NCBI RefSeq assembly: GCF_008630535.1
Contig: NZ_VWPH01000013.1
Location: 62,001-126,000, forward strand
Origin: Saccharopolyspora hirsuta
GTDB lineage: Bacteria; Actinomycetota; Actinomycetes; Mycobacteriales; Pseudonocardiaceae
Reading direction: 5' to 3'
Length of the DNA: 64,000 nucleotides
In this document: one piece after another, positions 36,101-45,066 of the stretch
Position numbering within the stretch: position 1 is the first letter of the stretch
Layout of the letters: every line of letters starts with the position of its first letter
Position numbers and translations under genes: made by a program
The notes under the pieces: generated by a model
The model's database searches: none
Told to the model about the DNA's origin: nothing
Seen by the model: the letters and a program-made list of their open reading frames with translations, nothing else

Positions 36101-36106
36101 AGGCTA
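36101..36106 (-). promoter_or_regulatory. -10 box for a leaderless transcript
   Basis: On the minus strand TAGCCT fits the actinobacterial TANNNT -10 element and ends seven bases before the GTG of the leader peptide, the spacing expected if transcription starts at the G of the start codon. Confidence 0.5.
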
Positions 36107-36192
36107 CCGCCTGGACCGATCAGCGGGAACCCTGTTCACAGGGTGAGACGCCGACCCCGACCGTCACCCGGAGTAGTGCCCCCGGCCCGGGG

Positions 36193-36633
36193 TCAGGCCA
36201 GGTGGGGTTCGAGGGCGGTGGCGAGGTTGGTGCGGTGGGGGACGCCGCTGATGCGGAACAGCTCGGCGCCGGTGGCGTCCAGGACGAGGGTCGTCGGGGT
36301 GGTGTGGACGCGGAGGGGCGTGGACCACTCCGGGTGGTCGGTGAGGTCCACCTCCACGTGGCGGACGCCCTCGGTGCGCTGCGCGAAGTCGGCCAGCAGG
36401 ACGCGGGTGTGGCGGCACGGCGCGCAGAACGTCGTCGACAGCTGCAGCAGCGTCACCTTCGCGTCCTGGTCCGGGGCGTCGGCGAGCCGCTGCTGCAGCG
36501 CCTCGGGAAGGAGGTCGGTCACGTTCTCCCCGCCGTTCCTCTCGCGGACCTTGCCCTGCCGGGACTTCCACACCGCGCCGATCAGCAGCGCCGCGGCCAC
36601 GGCGATCAGCAGCGCCCAGGTGCCCGGGCTCAC
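36193..36633 (-). CDS. thiX: Membrane-anchored thioredoxin-like protein (ThiX type)
   Basis: A 146-residue protein with an N-terminal anchor (TWALLIAVAAALLIGAVW) and a thioredoxin domain whose active site is Cys70-Ala-Pro-Cys73 (TFCAPCRHTR), with a TPTTLVLD cis-Pro loop near residue 112. It likely reduces or transfers disulfides or persulfides at the cell surface. GTG 36633 overlaps the LmeA stop by four bases. It lies upstream of the sulfurtransferase operon but ahead of the leader peptide, so it is probably transcribed with lmeA. Confidence 0.85.
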   Translation of the reverse strand: MSPGTWALLIAVAAALLIGAVWKSRQGKVRERNGGENVTDLLPEALQQRLADAPDQDAKVTLLQLSTTFCAPCRHTRVLLADFAQRTEGVRHVEVDLTDHPEWSTPLRVHTTPTTLVLDATGAELFRISGVPHRTNLATALEPHLA

Positions 36634-37433
36634 CCGGTGGTCACCCCGTCGGCGCTGATCGTGACGTTGTCCGCGATGCCCTCGACGACCAGCGCGCCGC
36701 GCTCGGCGCGCACCGCGGTGGGCTTGACCTCGAACGGCAGCATGCCCGGGTCCAGCGTGGTGCTGAACTGCTTGAGCACCGACTTCTCGAAGATCGACGG
36801 CAGCTCGATCGCGCCGAAGGTGCTGTTGTTCAGGTCCAGCTTCCGCGGCTCGATCTGCATCTTGCCGTTGACCAGCGACAGGACCGCGATCACCCGCACC
36901 TTGTTGTCGGATCCGGCGATGTTCACGGTGCCGTCGAGCTGCACCACCGCCTTGGTGCGGTCGGTGCCGGCGGCCAGCTGCTCGTCGGCGGCGCTGATGC
37001 TGCCGTCCTCGTCGGCCAGCGCGTCCTTGGCGGCGGGGTTGATGGTGAGGTCCTGGATGCCGATCAGCCGGGCCACGTCGGAGGCCTTGAGCTTCACCCG
37101 GCCGACCAGCTCGTCCACCGTGAGGTGGTCGGCGGTCCCGGCGATCAGCTCGGAGGTGGACACCTTCGCCCCGTGCAGGTCGGCCTCGATGCCGACCTCG
37201 TTGAACGGGCCGACCTGCACGGCGTCGGCCGCCATCTGCACGTCGCGGTAGTTCCCGGCGATCACCTGGGTGAGGAACGGGAAGCCGTTGATCCGCACCT
37301 CGGGGTTCTCGCGCAGCTTCAGCTGCTCGGCGACCTTCTTCGACACCTGGTACTCGGCGATGGCGGCGCCGCCGAAGTCGGCGCCCACCAGCAGACCCGC
37401 GATGATGACGAGGGCGATGACGAGCTTCTTCAC
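36630..37433 (-). CDS. lmeA: LmeA-like phospholipid-binding protein (DUF2993)
   Basis: A 267-residue exported or anchored protein: KKLVIALVIIAGLLVGADFG is the membrane/signal segment; VRINGFPFLTQVIAGNYRDV is the hallmark DUF2993 block; and the tail LPFEVKPTAVRAERGALVVE completes the TULIP-like lipid-binding fold. In mycobacteria LmeA helps lipomannan maturation; a related envelope-lipid role is plausible. GTG 37433 is used. Coupled with the thioredoxin gene by a GTGA overlap. Confidence 0.87.
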   Translation of the reverse strand: MKKLVIALVIIAGLLVGADFGGAAIAEYQVSKKVAEQLKLRENPEVRINGFPFLTQVIAGNYRDVQMAADAVQVGPFNEVGIEADLHGAKVSTSELIAGTADHLTVDELVGRVKLKASDVARLIGIQDLTINPAAKDALADEDGSISAADEQLAAGTDRTKAVVQLDGTVNIAGSDNKVRVIAVLSLVNGKMQIEPRKLDLNNSTFGAIELPSIFEKSVLKQFSTTLDPGMLPFEVKPTAVRAERGALVVEGIADNVTISADGVTTG

Positions 37434-37476
37434 CGAGCGGTCCGTTTCTGTCGGGGCAGGGGTGGGTCGGCGGGCG

Positions 37477-38307
37477 TCAGCGACCGCCACGATCGGGTGG
37501 CCCCACTGTATCGGCCGCCCACCGCGCGATGCGGTCCACCAAGTCCGGCGTGGTCGCGCTCTCCGCGTGCCGCATGCCCGCTTCCAGCCACAACTCGCCG
37601 CCACCTGCTTCGCTGAGCGCGACCGCGTCGGCCGCCGGGAAGTAGTGGTCCTGTGCACCGTGCACGATCAGCTGAGGCACCGGGATGCGCGGGACCAGCT
37701 CGATCGGCGAGACCGGCACCTCGTCCCAGGGCGGCGCGAGGCGGACGCCCAGCAGCCGCGCGCTCAACCGGCCGTGCGGCTGCTCCAGCAGCCAGTGCAC
37801 CCGGCGCATCGCGGGCGTGTCGCGCACCCACCAGCGGGCGGGGCTGCTCACCGCGACCACCGCGTCCGGCGCGGAGCCCAGCGCGGCCTGGCGCAGCACC
37901 ACCGAACCGCCCAGCGAGAAGCCGATCGTGACGACCCGGCGGCAGCCGAGCTCGCGCAGGCGCGCGACGGCGGCGTCGATGTCCAGCGCCTCGGCCGGGC
38001 CGACGGTGGTGCGGCCGCCGGACCGCCCGTGCCCGCGGAAGTCGACCGCGAGCACCGGGGCCCGCCGGGCCAGGCGGTGCAGGATCCGCTGCAGGGTGGG
38101 CTTGCGGGTGTGGTTGGTGAAGCCGTGCCCGACGACGAACCCGAGGTCGGCGGGCAGCCCGGGACCGGTCAGCAGCTGGCCGCGCAGCGCGGTTCCGTCG
38201 GCGGCCGACAGCTCGACCGCGCGCGGGCGACACACGCGCGTAACACGCGGTCGACTGCTGTTCACAAATGTGATGCGGCCCGTTGGACCTGGGCTTTTCC
38301 GCTGCAT
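37477..38307 (-). CDS. Alpha/beta hydrolase
   Basis: A 276-residue hydrolase. GFTNHTRKP and AVDFRGHGRSGG form the oxyanion region; GFSLGGSVVL carries the nucleophile Ser in GxSxG; and HGAQDHYFP with GMRHAES supplies Asp and His. ATG 38307 has AAGGAG about ten bases before it; an internal GTG is possible. The substrate is unknown. The gene ends 43 bases before lmeA and reads with it, and is divergent from glnR (114-bp gap). Confidence 0.82.
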   Translation of the reverse strand: MQRKSPGPTGRITFVNSSRPRVTRVCRPRAVELSAADGTALRGQLLTGPGLPADLGFVVGHGFTNHTRKPTLQRILHRLARRAPVLAVDFRGHGRSGGRTTVGPAEALDIDAAVARLRELGCRRVVTIGFSLGGSVVLRQAALGSAPDAVVAVSSPARWWVRDTPAMRRVHWLLEQPHGRLSARLLGVRLAPPWDEVPVSPIELVPRIPVPQLIVHGAQDHYFPAADAVALSEAGGGELWLEAGMRHAESATTPDLVDRIARWAADTVGPPDRGGR

Positions 38308-38421
38308 GTCGGTTATTCTCCTTGCCATCCACAGGCAACGACGCCGAGTCATCCGCCGCGCGCGGCTGGCCACTCCCTGCCCGGACGTCGGGTTATCGCC
38401 TTGGGGACGGAGGCCCTCCAG

Positions 38422-39168
38422 ATGAGCTCCGAAATGCTGCTGCTGACCAGCGAACCAGATTGCGAAGCGGTCCTGCCCGCGCTCGCCCTGCTCCCGCACC
38501 GGGTGCGCGTGCTGCCCGCCGACCCCGGGTCGGTCCTGCCCGGCGGCGCGCACGAGGTGATCCTGGTCGACGCCCGCACCGACCTGGTCGGCGCCCGCGA
38601 CCTGTGCCGCCTGCTCTCCGCCGGTGACGTGCCGGTGGTCGCGCTGGTCAACGAGGGCGGACTGGTCACCATCAGCGCCGAGTGGGGGGTGGACGAGATC
38701 CTGCTGCCGACCACCGGCCCGGCGGAGGTCGACGCCCGGCTGCGCCTGCTGCTCTCCCGGCACGGCGACGCGAGCAGCAGCGGCGACGGATCGCTGAGCG
38801 TCGGCGACCTGGTGATCGAGGAGGCCACCTACACCGCGCGGCTGAAGGGTCGGGCGCTGGAGCTCACCTACAAGGAGTTCGAGCTGCTCAAGTACCTGGC
38901 CCAGCACGCGGGCCGGGTGTTCACCCGGGCCCAGCTGCTGCAGGAGGTCTGGGGCTACGACTTCTTCGGCGGCACCCGCACGGTCGACGTCCACGTCCGC
39001 CGCCTGCGCGCGAAGCTCGGCCCGGAGCACGACGCGATGATCGGCACGGTCCGCAACGTGGGCTACAAGTTCGTCCGCCCGAACCGCAGCAGCACCCCGA
39101 TCGAGGCGGAAGCCGCCGAGCGCGCGGACCTCGAAACCCCGGCCCGGGAGACCGCCCTCTCCCGCTGA
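38422..39168 (+). CDS. glnR: GlnR-type OmpR-family response regulator
   Basis: A 248-residue regulator. The N-terminal receiver-like domain opens MLLLTSEPDCEAVLPALALL and ends TGPAEVDARLRLLLSR, close to actinobacterial GlnR; the C-terminal winged helix (LELTYKEFELLKYLAQHAGR, VWGYDFFGGTRTVDVHVRRL) binds DNA. GlnR is an atypical response regulator of nitrogen metabolism, and in M. tuberculosis it is Rv0818, next to mshD as here. No kinase gene is adjacent. It is followed 12 bases later by a perfect 24-bp-arm palindrome. Confidence 0.87.
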   Translation: MSSEMLLLTSEPDCEAVLPALALLPHRVRVLPADPGSVLPGGAHEVILVDARTDLVGARDLCRLLSAGDVPVVALVNEGGLVTISAEWGVDEILLPTTGPAEVDARLRLLLSRHGDASSSGDGSLSVGDLVIEEATYTARLKGRALELTYKEFELLKYLAQHAGRVFTRAQLLQEVWGYDFFGGTRTVDVHVRRLRAKLGPEHDAMIGTVRNVGYKFVRPNRSSTPIEAEAAERADLETPARETALSR

Positions 39169-39180
39169 CCTGCGGTCCCC

Positions 39181-39362
39181 CCCGCGATTTCAATGGAAAT
39201 CGGACATCCGATTTCCATTGAAATCGCGGGTTTCTCCACGTCGGACGGCGGTTCTGTCCACATGCGCCGGTGCGTCGGGCGCCCGACGCGCCGTGGGACC
39301 GCAGTTTCAATTGAAACTGCGGTCGGCCGTGCGCGGAGATCGCAGTTTCAATTGAAACTGCG
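39181..39362. repeat. Palindrome cluster between glnR and APC permease
   Basis: This tail-to-tail gap (199 bp) is nearly filled by palindromes: an inverted 16-bp pair inside a perfect 24-bp-arm palindrome (39181-39230); GCGTCGGGCGCCCGACGC (39272-39289); and GCAGTTTCAATTGAAACTGC twice (39301-39320, 39342-39361, pitch 41). The set starts 12 bases after the glnR stop and ends six bases before the permease stop, so it may act as a two-way terminator. Confidence 0.85.
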
Positions 39363-39367
39363 GGGTG

Positions 39368-40591
39368 TCAGGACGTCCGGCGGTGGCGCCAGGCCCAGAG
39401 GGCGGCGCCGACGGCGAAGCAGGCCAGGCCTGCGAGGACCGAGGTCCAGGGCAGGGCGAAGGCGAGGACCGCGCAGCCCGCGAGGCCGAGGGCCGGGAGG
39501 GCGCGGGGGAACCAGCGCTGCGAGGGCGGCAGGGTGAGCGCCGAAGCGTTGGCGATCGCGTAGTAGACCAGCACCCCGAACGACGAGAAGCCGATCGCGC
39601 CGCGCAGGTCCGCGACCAGCACGAGCACCACCACCGCCGCGACGATCAGCAGTTCCGCGCGGTGCGGGGTGGCGAAGCGCGGGTGGATCGCGGCCAGCGG
39701 TGCGGGCAGGTCGTGCTCCCTGGCCATCGCCAGCGTCGTCCGGCCGACCCCGGCGAGCAGCGCGAGCAGCGCACCGAGCGCCGCCACCCCGGCGCCGACC
39801 ACGGCGAACGGCGCGAGCTGCGGCAGGTCGCCCGCGCGCACCGCGTCGGCCAGCGGGGCCGACGACGTCGCGAGATCCGGGCCGAGCGCCACCAGCAGCG
39901 TGATCCCCACCGCGAAGTACAGGCACACCACGATCCCGAGCGCGATCGGGATCGCGCGGGGGATCGTGCGCTGCGGATCGCGGACCTCCTCGCCGAGCGT
40001 CGCGATGCGGGCGTAGCCCGCGAAGGCGAAGAAGAGCAGGCCGGAGGCCTGCAGCACGCCCAGCGGCGCAGGCGGCAGCGCCGAGGCGGGAGCCGAGGCG
40101 CCGCCGAGCCACACCGCGACCAGCGAAGCTGCGAGCGCGGCGAGCGTCAGCGCGAGCAGGATGCGAGCGAGCTTCGCGGTGCGCGTGATGCCGACGTAGT
40201 TCACCGCGCCCAGAGCCGCGGCGAACGCCGCGGCGGCGGGCTCGGCGTGGGCGGGGAGGAGGTACTCGGCGGCGGTCAGGGCCATCGCCGCGCAGGAGGC
40301 CGTCTTGCCGATCACGAAGCCCCAGCCCGCGAGGAAGCCCCAGAACGGGCCGAGGCGTTCGCGGCCGTAGACGTAGGTTCCGCCCGCTGCCGGGTGTTGC
40401 GCGGCCAGGGCTGCGGAGCTGGTCGCGTTGCAGAACGCGATGATCGCCGCCAGCAGCAGGCTGATCAGCAGCGCCGAGCCCGCCGCTGCCGCTGCTGGGG
40501 CGAAGGCGCTGAACAGGCCCGCTCCGATCATGGAGCCGAGGCCGATCACCACGGCGTCGGCGGTGGTCAGCCGTCGGTGGAGTGGGGGCAC
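39368..40591 (-). CDS. APC-superfamily amino acid permease
   Basis: A 407-residue transporter with about 12 membrane segments. TTADAVVIGLGSMIGAGLFS is the conserved first-helix motif GSMIGAGLF of amino-acid/polyamine/organocation permeases, and FFAFAGYARIATLGEEVRDP is the TM6-loop block. Its substrate is probably an amino acid or polyamine. GTG 40591 follows a GAGGA site. It is divergent from mshD (134-bp gap). Confidence 0.87.
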   Translation of the reverse strand: MPPLHRRLTTADAVVIGLGSMIGAGLFSAFAPAAAAAGSALLISLLLAAIIAFCNATSSAALAAQHPAAGGTYVYGRERLGPFWGFLAGWGFVIGKTASCAAMALTAAEYLLPAHAEPAAAAFAAALGAVNYVGITRTAKLARILLALTLAALAASLVAVWLGGASAPASALPPAPLGVLQASGLLFFAFAGYARIATLGEEVRDPQRTIPRAIPIALGIVVCLYFAVGITLLVALGPDLATSSAPLADAVRAGDLPQLAPFAVVGAGVAALGALLALLAGVGRTTLAMAREHDLPAPLAAIHPRFATPHRAELLIVAAVVVLVLVADLRGAIGFSSFGVLVYYAIANASALTLPPSQRWFPRALPALGLAGCAVLAFALPWTSVLAGLACFAVGAALWAWRHRRTS

Positions 40592-40725
40592 GCGGTGGTC
40601 CTCGCTTCCGGGCGGGTCGCAGCAACCTTCGGCCACCGGGCGCGAGCACCGCAAGCGCGGCGGGGTGAGGATTCCCCGGCACTCTTCCCGCGTCATCGGG
40701 CGGGAAGCTGGGTAACGTCGGTGGC

Positions 40726-41679
40726 GTGCAGCTGACTTGGCGAAATGGACTGGACAGCAGGGAAGCGGCCGAGGTCATGGGCCTGCTCGAGAAGACCGAG
40801 GAGGCCGACGGGGTGGCCCCGGTCGGCGAGCACGTGATCCTGCGCTTGAAGGCGCACCGCGACGTCATCCACCAGATCGAGCCGGTGCAGGCCGACGTGC
40901 GCTCCGAGCACTTCGTGCTGCGGGACGCGGGCAGCAGCCTCATCGGGTACGCGCACCTGGACACCGAGCACGAGAAGACCTCCGGTCAGCTGGTCGCCGA
41001 GCTCGCGGTGCACCCGGACCACCGCCGCAAGGGGGCGGGCGCGCGCCTGGTCGAGGCGCTGCTGGACCGCGCCGAGCTCTCCCTCGAACCCGCCCCGGAC
41101 ACCGCCCGGCTGCGGATCTGGTCGCACGGCGAGCACCCGGGCGCGGTGCGGCTGGCCGAGCGGTACGGGTTCAGCCGCCCGCGCGAGCTGTGGCGGATGG
41201 GCCGGGACCTGGCCGAGCCGGAGCTGCCGGAGGTCGAGCTGCGGGAGGGCGTGCACCTGCGCACCTTCCGGCCGGACCGCGACGAGGCCGCCGTGGTGGC
41301 GGTCAACCACCGGGCGTTCTCCTGGCACCCCGAGCAGGGCGGCATGACCGAGCAGGACCTGCGGATGAAGGAGCGCGAGGACTGGTTCGACCCGGCCGGG
41401 TTCTTCCTGGCCGTGGACGACCGCGACGAGCTGCTCGGATTCCACTGGACGAAGGTGCACCCGGACGGGACGGGTGAGGTCTACGTCGTCGGGGTGGACC
41501 CGGACGCGCAAGGCGGCGGGCTGGGCCGGTCACTCACAGTGGCCGGATTGCGACACCTGAGCGACACTGGCTGCCGCCAGGTGATGCTCTACGTCGAGGC
41601 GGACAACGCCCCGGCCGTCAAGGTGTACCAGCGATTGGGGTTCGCGAAATGGGATGTGGACGTGCAATTCGGACGCTGA
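40726..41679 (+). CDS. mshD: Mycothiol synthase
   Basis: A 317-residue enzyme made of two GNAT domains. The first has LAVHPDHRRKGAGARLVEAL and the second VVGVDPDAQGGGLGRSLTVA, the acetyl-CoA-binding loops. It acetylates Cys-GlcN-Ins in the last step of making mycothiol, the thiol that replaces glutathione in actinomycetes. The central FSWHPEQGGMTEQDLRMKER is typical of MshD. GTG 40726 is used. Its neighbour glnR and the downstream pst genes follow the mycobacterial order. Confidence 0.93.
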   Translation: MQLTWRNGLDSREAAEVMGLLEKTEEADGVAPVGEHVILRLKAHRDVIHQIEPVQADVRSEHFVLRDAGSSLIGYAHLDTEHEKTSGQLVAELAVHPDHRRKGAGARLVEALLDRAELSLEPAPDTARLRIWSHGEHPGAVRLAERYGFSRPRELWRMGRDLAEPELPEVELREGVHLRTFRPDRDEAAVVAVNHRAFSWHPEQGGMTEQDLRMKEREDWFDPAGFFLAVDDRDELLGFHWTKVHPDGTGEVYVVGVDPDAQGGGLGRSLTVAGLRHLSDTGCRQVMLYVEADNAPAVKVYQRLGFAKWDVDVQFGR

Positions 41680-41767
41680 CCGTCCCGTGCTGTGCGTCAC
41701 GAACACAACCCGGATTCGCGCCTTTGTTCCCCCGAAGGTATGTGCGTCTGCTTACTAAGCGTGCCTT

Positions 41768-41789
41768 GTTCACCTCTCGTTCACCTGAA
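41768..41789 (+). promoter_or_regulatory. PHO box upstream of pstS
   Basis: Two 11-bp direct repeats in tandem, GTTCACCTCTC and GTTCACCTGAA, match the PhoP-binding PHO-box form (GTTCACC core every 11 bp). They lie 112 bases before the pstS start. PhoP itself is not in the window. Confidence 0.8.
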
Positions 41790-41900
41790 TGGCGAGGGCC
41801 GTCCACCACGGCTCCTTAACGTCCCTGGCGAGCGGCACAGAGCACGGGCCGAACGGGGCTCGGCCGCACATCCGCAGGTCTTTCCGAGTGGAGGAACGAA

Positions 41901-43016
41901 GTGAAGATCAAGCGGCACAGCGCTGCGTTCGCCGTTCTCGCCGCGGGCGCGCTCGTGCTCGCCGGCTGCGGCTCCGACCAGAACACCCCGCAGGGGGGCG
42001 GCAACCCGGCGCTGGACTCGCTGCAGCTCGAGTGCGGCACCAAGCCGGTCTCCGGTGAGGGCTCCTCGGCGCAGAAGAACGCGGTCGACGTCTTCGCTCG
42101 CGACTACGGGCTCAAGTGCCAGGGGCAGAACGTCAACTACACCAAGTCCGGTTCCGGCAAGGGCGTCGCCGCCTTCACCGCGGGCCAGGTCGACTTCGGT
42201 GGTTCCGACTCGCCGCTGAACGAGGAGAAGGGCGAGGTCGCCAAGGCCGCCGAGCGCTGCCAGGGCAACCCGGCCTGGAACCTCCCGATGGTCTTCGGCC
42301 CGGTCGCCATCGCCTACAACCTGGAGGGCGTCAACGACCTGACCCTGAACGCCGACGTGATCGGCAAGATCTACCAGGGCCAGATCAAGAAGTGGGACGA
42401 CCCGGCGATCAAGGCGCTGAACCCGAACGCGCAGCTGCCGTCCACCGACATCGTGCCGTTCTTCCGCTCGGACGAGTCGGGCACCACCGAGAACTTCCAG
42501 AAGTACCTGGCCACCGCCACCAGCGGCGCGTGGACCGGCAAGGGCAAGACCTTCCAGGGCGGTCCGGGCGTCGGCCAGGGCCGCGAGGGCAGCGACCAGG
42601 TCTCGCAGTCGGTGAAGGCCACCCCGGGCGCCATCACCTACGTCGAGTGGTCGTTCGCCAAGAACCTCCAGCTGGGCCAGGCCAAGATCGACAGCGGCGC
42701 CGGTCCGGTCGAGCTGACCACCGAGAACGTCGGCAAGGCGATCGACGGCGCCCAGATCGAGGGCGAGGGCCACGACCTGCGCGTCAACCTGGAGTCGATC
42801 TACGGCAACAAGCAGCCGGGCGTCTACCCGATCGTGCTGAACACCTACGAGATCGTCTGCTCGAAGGGCTACGACCCGGAGACCGCGAAGGCGGTCAAGG
42901 CGTTCCTGACGGTCGCGGCCAACGCCGACCCGCAGCAGCTGCAGGACGCGGGCTACGTGCCGCTGCCCGAGGGCTTCAAGTCCAAGGTCACCGAGGCCGT
43001 CAACGCCATCTCCTGA
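41901..43016 (+). CDS. pstS: Phosphate ABC transporter substrate-binding lipoprotein
   Basis: A 371-residue periplasm-side phosphate binder anchored by lipid at Cys23 (ALVLAGCGSDQ lipobox). GEGSSAQKNAVDVFARDYG, YTKSGSGKGVAAFTAGQVDF and FFRSDESGTTENFQKY are the conserved phosphate-contact loops. ATG 41901 (GTGAAG reading also fits: the start codon is GTG) has GGAGG upstream. First gene of pstSCAB; a PHO box precedes it, so induction by phosphate starvation through PhoP is expected. Confidence 0.95.
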   Translation: MKIKRHSAAFAVLAAGALVLAGCGSDQNTPQGGGNPALDSLQLECGTKPVSGEGSSAQKNAVDVFARDYGLKCQGQNVNYTKSGSGKGVAAFTAGQVDFGGSDSPLNEEKGEVAKAAERCQGNPAWNLPMVFGPVAIAYNLEGVNDLTLNADVIGKIYQGQIKKWDDPAIKALNPNAQLPSTDIVPFFRSDESGTTENFQKYLATATSGAWTGKGKTFQGGPGVGQGREGSDQVSQSVKATPGAITYVEWSFAKNLQLGQAKIDSGAGPVELTTENVGKAIDGAQIEGEGHDLRVNLESIYGNKQPGVYPIVLNTYEIVCSKGYDPETAKAVKAFLTVAANADPQQLQDAGYVPLPEGFKSKVTEAVNAIS

Positions 43017-43086
43017 GTAACCCGGGTCGCACCCAGCCTGGGCGAACAACGGGTCGAATCTACGAAGTGAGAGGCTGCAAGCAGCA

Positions 43087-44145
43087 GTGACCGACTCGAC
43101 GAGAGCCGACCTGCGCCCCGCGGACACCGAGACCGGTGCCCCGCGGGGCGCTTCGGCGCCTAGTTCCGGACCGGAGGCTCCCATTTCCGCTCCCGACACC
43201 TCCGCGGGCAAGACGCACCGCCTCGGCGACCGGGTGTTCTCCTCGATCGCCACCGCCTCCGGCGCCTTCGTGGTCGCCCTGATCGCGGCCATCGCGATCT
43301 TCCTGCTGATCCGGGCGGTCCCCTCGCTGCAGGTCAACGAGGGGAACTTCCTGTTCAGCCGGGAGTGGGACACCCGCGACCCGAACAACCTCAAGTTCGG
43401 CATCCTCGACCTGGCCTGGGTGACGGTGGCGAGCTCGCTGGTCGCGCTGATCATCGCGATGCCGCTCTCCTGCGGGATCGCGCTGTTCCTCACCCGCTAC
43501 GCCCCGCGCAGCCTGGCCCGGCCGTTCGCCTACATCGTCGACCTGCTGGCCGCGGTGCCGTCGGTCGTCTACGGCCTGTGGGGCTTCCTGGTCCTCGGGC
43601 CGGTGCTGCGGCCGGTGGCCCTGTGGCTGAACGAGTACCTCGGCTGGATCCCGATCTTCGCCGAGGGCAACGTGCGCCCGATGGGCCTGGGCACGGACAT
43701 CTTCACCGCGGGGATCGTGCTCGCCGTGATGATCATCCCGACGATCACCGGCGTGACCCGCGAGGTCTTCTCCCGGACCCCCAACCAGCAGATCGAGGGC
43801 GCGCTCGCGCTCGGCGCCACCCAGTGGGAGGTCGTGCGGACCACGGTGTGGCCGTTCGGCCGCAACGGCTTCATCGGCGGTTCGATGCTGGGCCTGGGGC
43901 GCGCCCTGGGCGAGACGATGGCGCTGACCATCATCCTCAGCTCCACCACGGCCCCGCCCGGCTACAGCATCTTCGACGCCGGTGCCACCTTCGCCTCCAA
44001 GATCGCGCTCGGCTCCGCGGAGTTCAACAACAACATGCAGGTGGGCGCCTACATCTCGGCCGGGCTGGTGCTGTTCATCATCACCTTCGCCGTCAACGCG
44101 ATCGCGCGCTGGATCGAGAGCGCCAGCGGTAAGGGGAAAGCATGA
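43087..44145 (+). CDS. pstC: Phosphate ABC permease PstC
   Basis: A 352-residue permease with six membrane helices in its second part, after a 40-residue cytoplasmic head. LLAAVPSVVYGLWGFLVLGP and GATQWEVVRTTVWPFGRNGF (EAA-type loop) are PstC blocks. Pairs with PstA to form the phosphate channel. Starts with GTG 43087, 70 bases after pstS, and overlaps pstA by four bases (ATGA). Confidence 0.94.
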   Translation: MTDSTRADLRPADTETGAPRGASAPSSGPEAPISAPDTSAGKTHRLGDRVFSSIATASGAFVVALIAAIAIFLLIRAVPSLQVNEGNFLFSREWDTRDPNNLKFGILDLAWVTVASSLVALIIAMPLSCGIALFLTRYAPRSLARPFAYIVDLLAAVPSVVYGLWGFLVLGPVLRPVALWLNEYLGWIPIFAEGNVRPMGLGTDIFTAGIVLAVMIIPTITGVTREVFSRTPNQQIEGALALGATQWEVVRTTVWPFGRNGFIGGSMLGLGRALGETMALTIILSSTTAPPGYSIFDAGATFASKIALGSAEFNNNMQVGAYISAGLVLFIITFAVNAIARWIESASGKGKA

Positions 44146-45056
44146 GGACCGACACCGCTGACGTGGAGCAGCTGGCCACGCCACCGGCGTTCCAGCGGAT
44201 CAGCTTCGCGCGCAAGTTCAAGAACAACCTGGCCACCACGCTGTTCGGCGCGGCGTTCGTGATCGCCGTGATCCCGCTGCTGTGGGTGCTGTGGACGCTG
44301 CTGGAGCGCGGCCTCAAGCCGGTGCTCAGCGCGGACTGGTGGACGCACTCGTTCAACGGCCTGCTGCCCAACGACTTCGGCGGCGGCATCTACCACGCGC
44401 TGGTCGGCACCCTGCTCGAAGGCCTGGTCTGCCTGGTCATCTCGGTGCCGCTGGGCATCATGGTGGGCGTCTACCTGGTCGAGTACGGGCGGCAGTCGAA
44501 GTTCGCGAAGGTCGCCACCTTCATGGTGGACATCCTCAGCGGTCTGCCGTCGATCGTGGCCGGTCTGTTCATCTACGCGCTGTGGATCACCACCCTCGGC
44601 TTCACCCGCAGCGGCTTCGCGGTGGCGCTGGCCCTGCTGCTGCTGATGATCCCGGTGGTCGTCCGGGTCACCGAGACGATGCTGCTGATCGTCCCGGACG
44701 AGCTGCGCGAGGCGGCGTACGCGCTCGGCCTGCCGAAGTGGAAGACGATCATGAAGATCGTGCTGCCCACGGCGCTGTCCGGCATCCTGACCGGTGTGAT
44801 GCTCGGCCTGGCCCGCGTGCTGGGCGAGACCGCACCGCTGCTGATCCTGGTGGGCTACTCGGCCTCGATCAACTTCAACCTGTTCCAGGGCGAGCTCGCG
44901 TCGCTGCCGCTGGCCATCTACATGGAGCGCAGCACCGGTACGCCGGCCGGTGACTACCGCATGTGGGGCGCCGCGCTGACCCTCGTGGTCGTCATCATGC
45001 TGATCAACCTCGTCGCGTCGCTGCTGTCGAAGCTGTTCGCGATCAAGACGAAGTAG
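44142..45056 (+). CDS. pstA: Phosphate ABC permease PstA
   Basis: A 304-residue six-helix permease. DILSGLPSIVAGLFIYALWI and AAYALGLPKWKTIMKIVLPT (EAA loop) are the family blocks. ATG 44142 overlaps the pstC stop, giving coupled translation, and pstB starts ten bases after its end. Confidence 0.94.
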   Translation: MRTDTADVEQLATPPAFQRISFARKFKNNLATTLFGAAFVIAVIPLLWVLWTLLERGLKPVLSADWWTHSFNGLLPNDFGGGIYHALVGTLLEGLVCLVISVPLGIMVGVYLVEYGRQSKFAKVATFMVDILSGLPSIVAGLFIYALWITTLGFTRSGFAVALALLLLMIPVVVRVTETMLLIVPDELREAAYALGLPKWKTIMKIVLPTALSGILTGVMLGLARVLGETAPLLILVGYSASINFNLFQGELASLPLAIYMERSTGTPAGDYRMWGAALTLVVVIMLINLVASLLSKLFAIKTK

Positions 45057-45066
45057 GGACCGAAAC

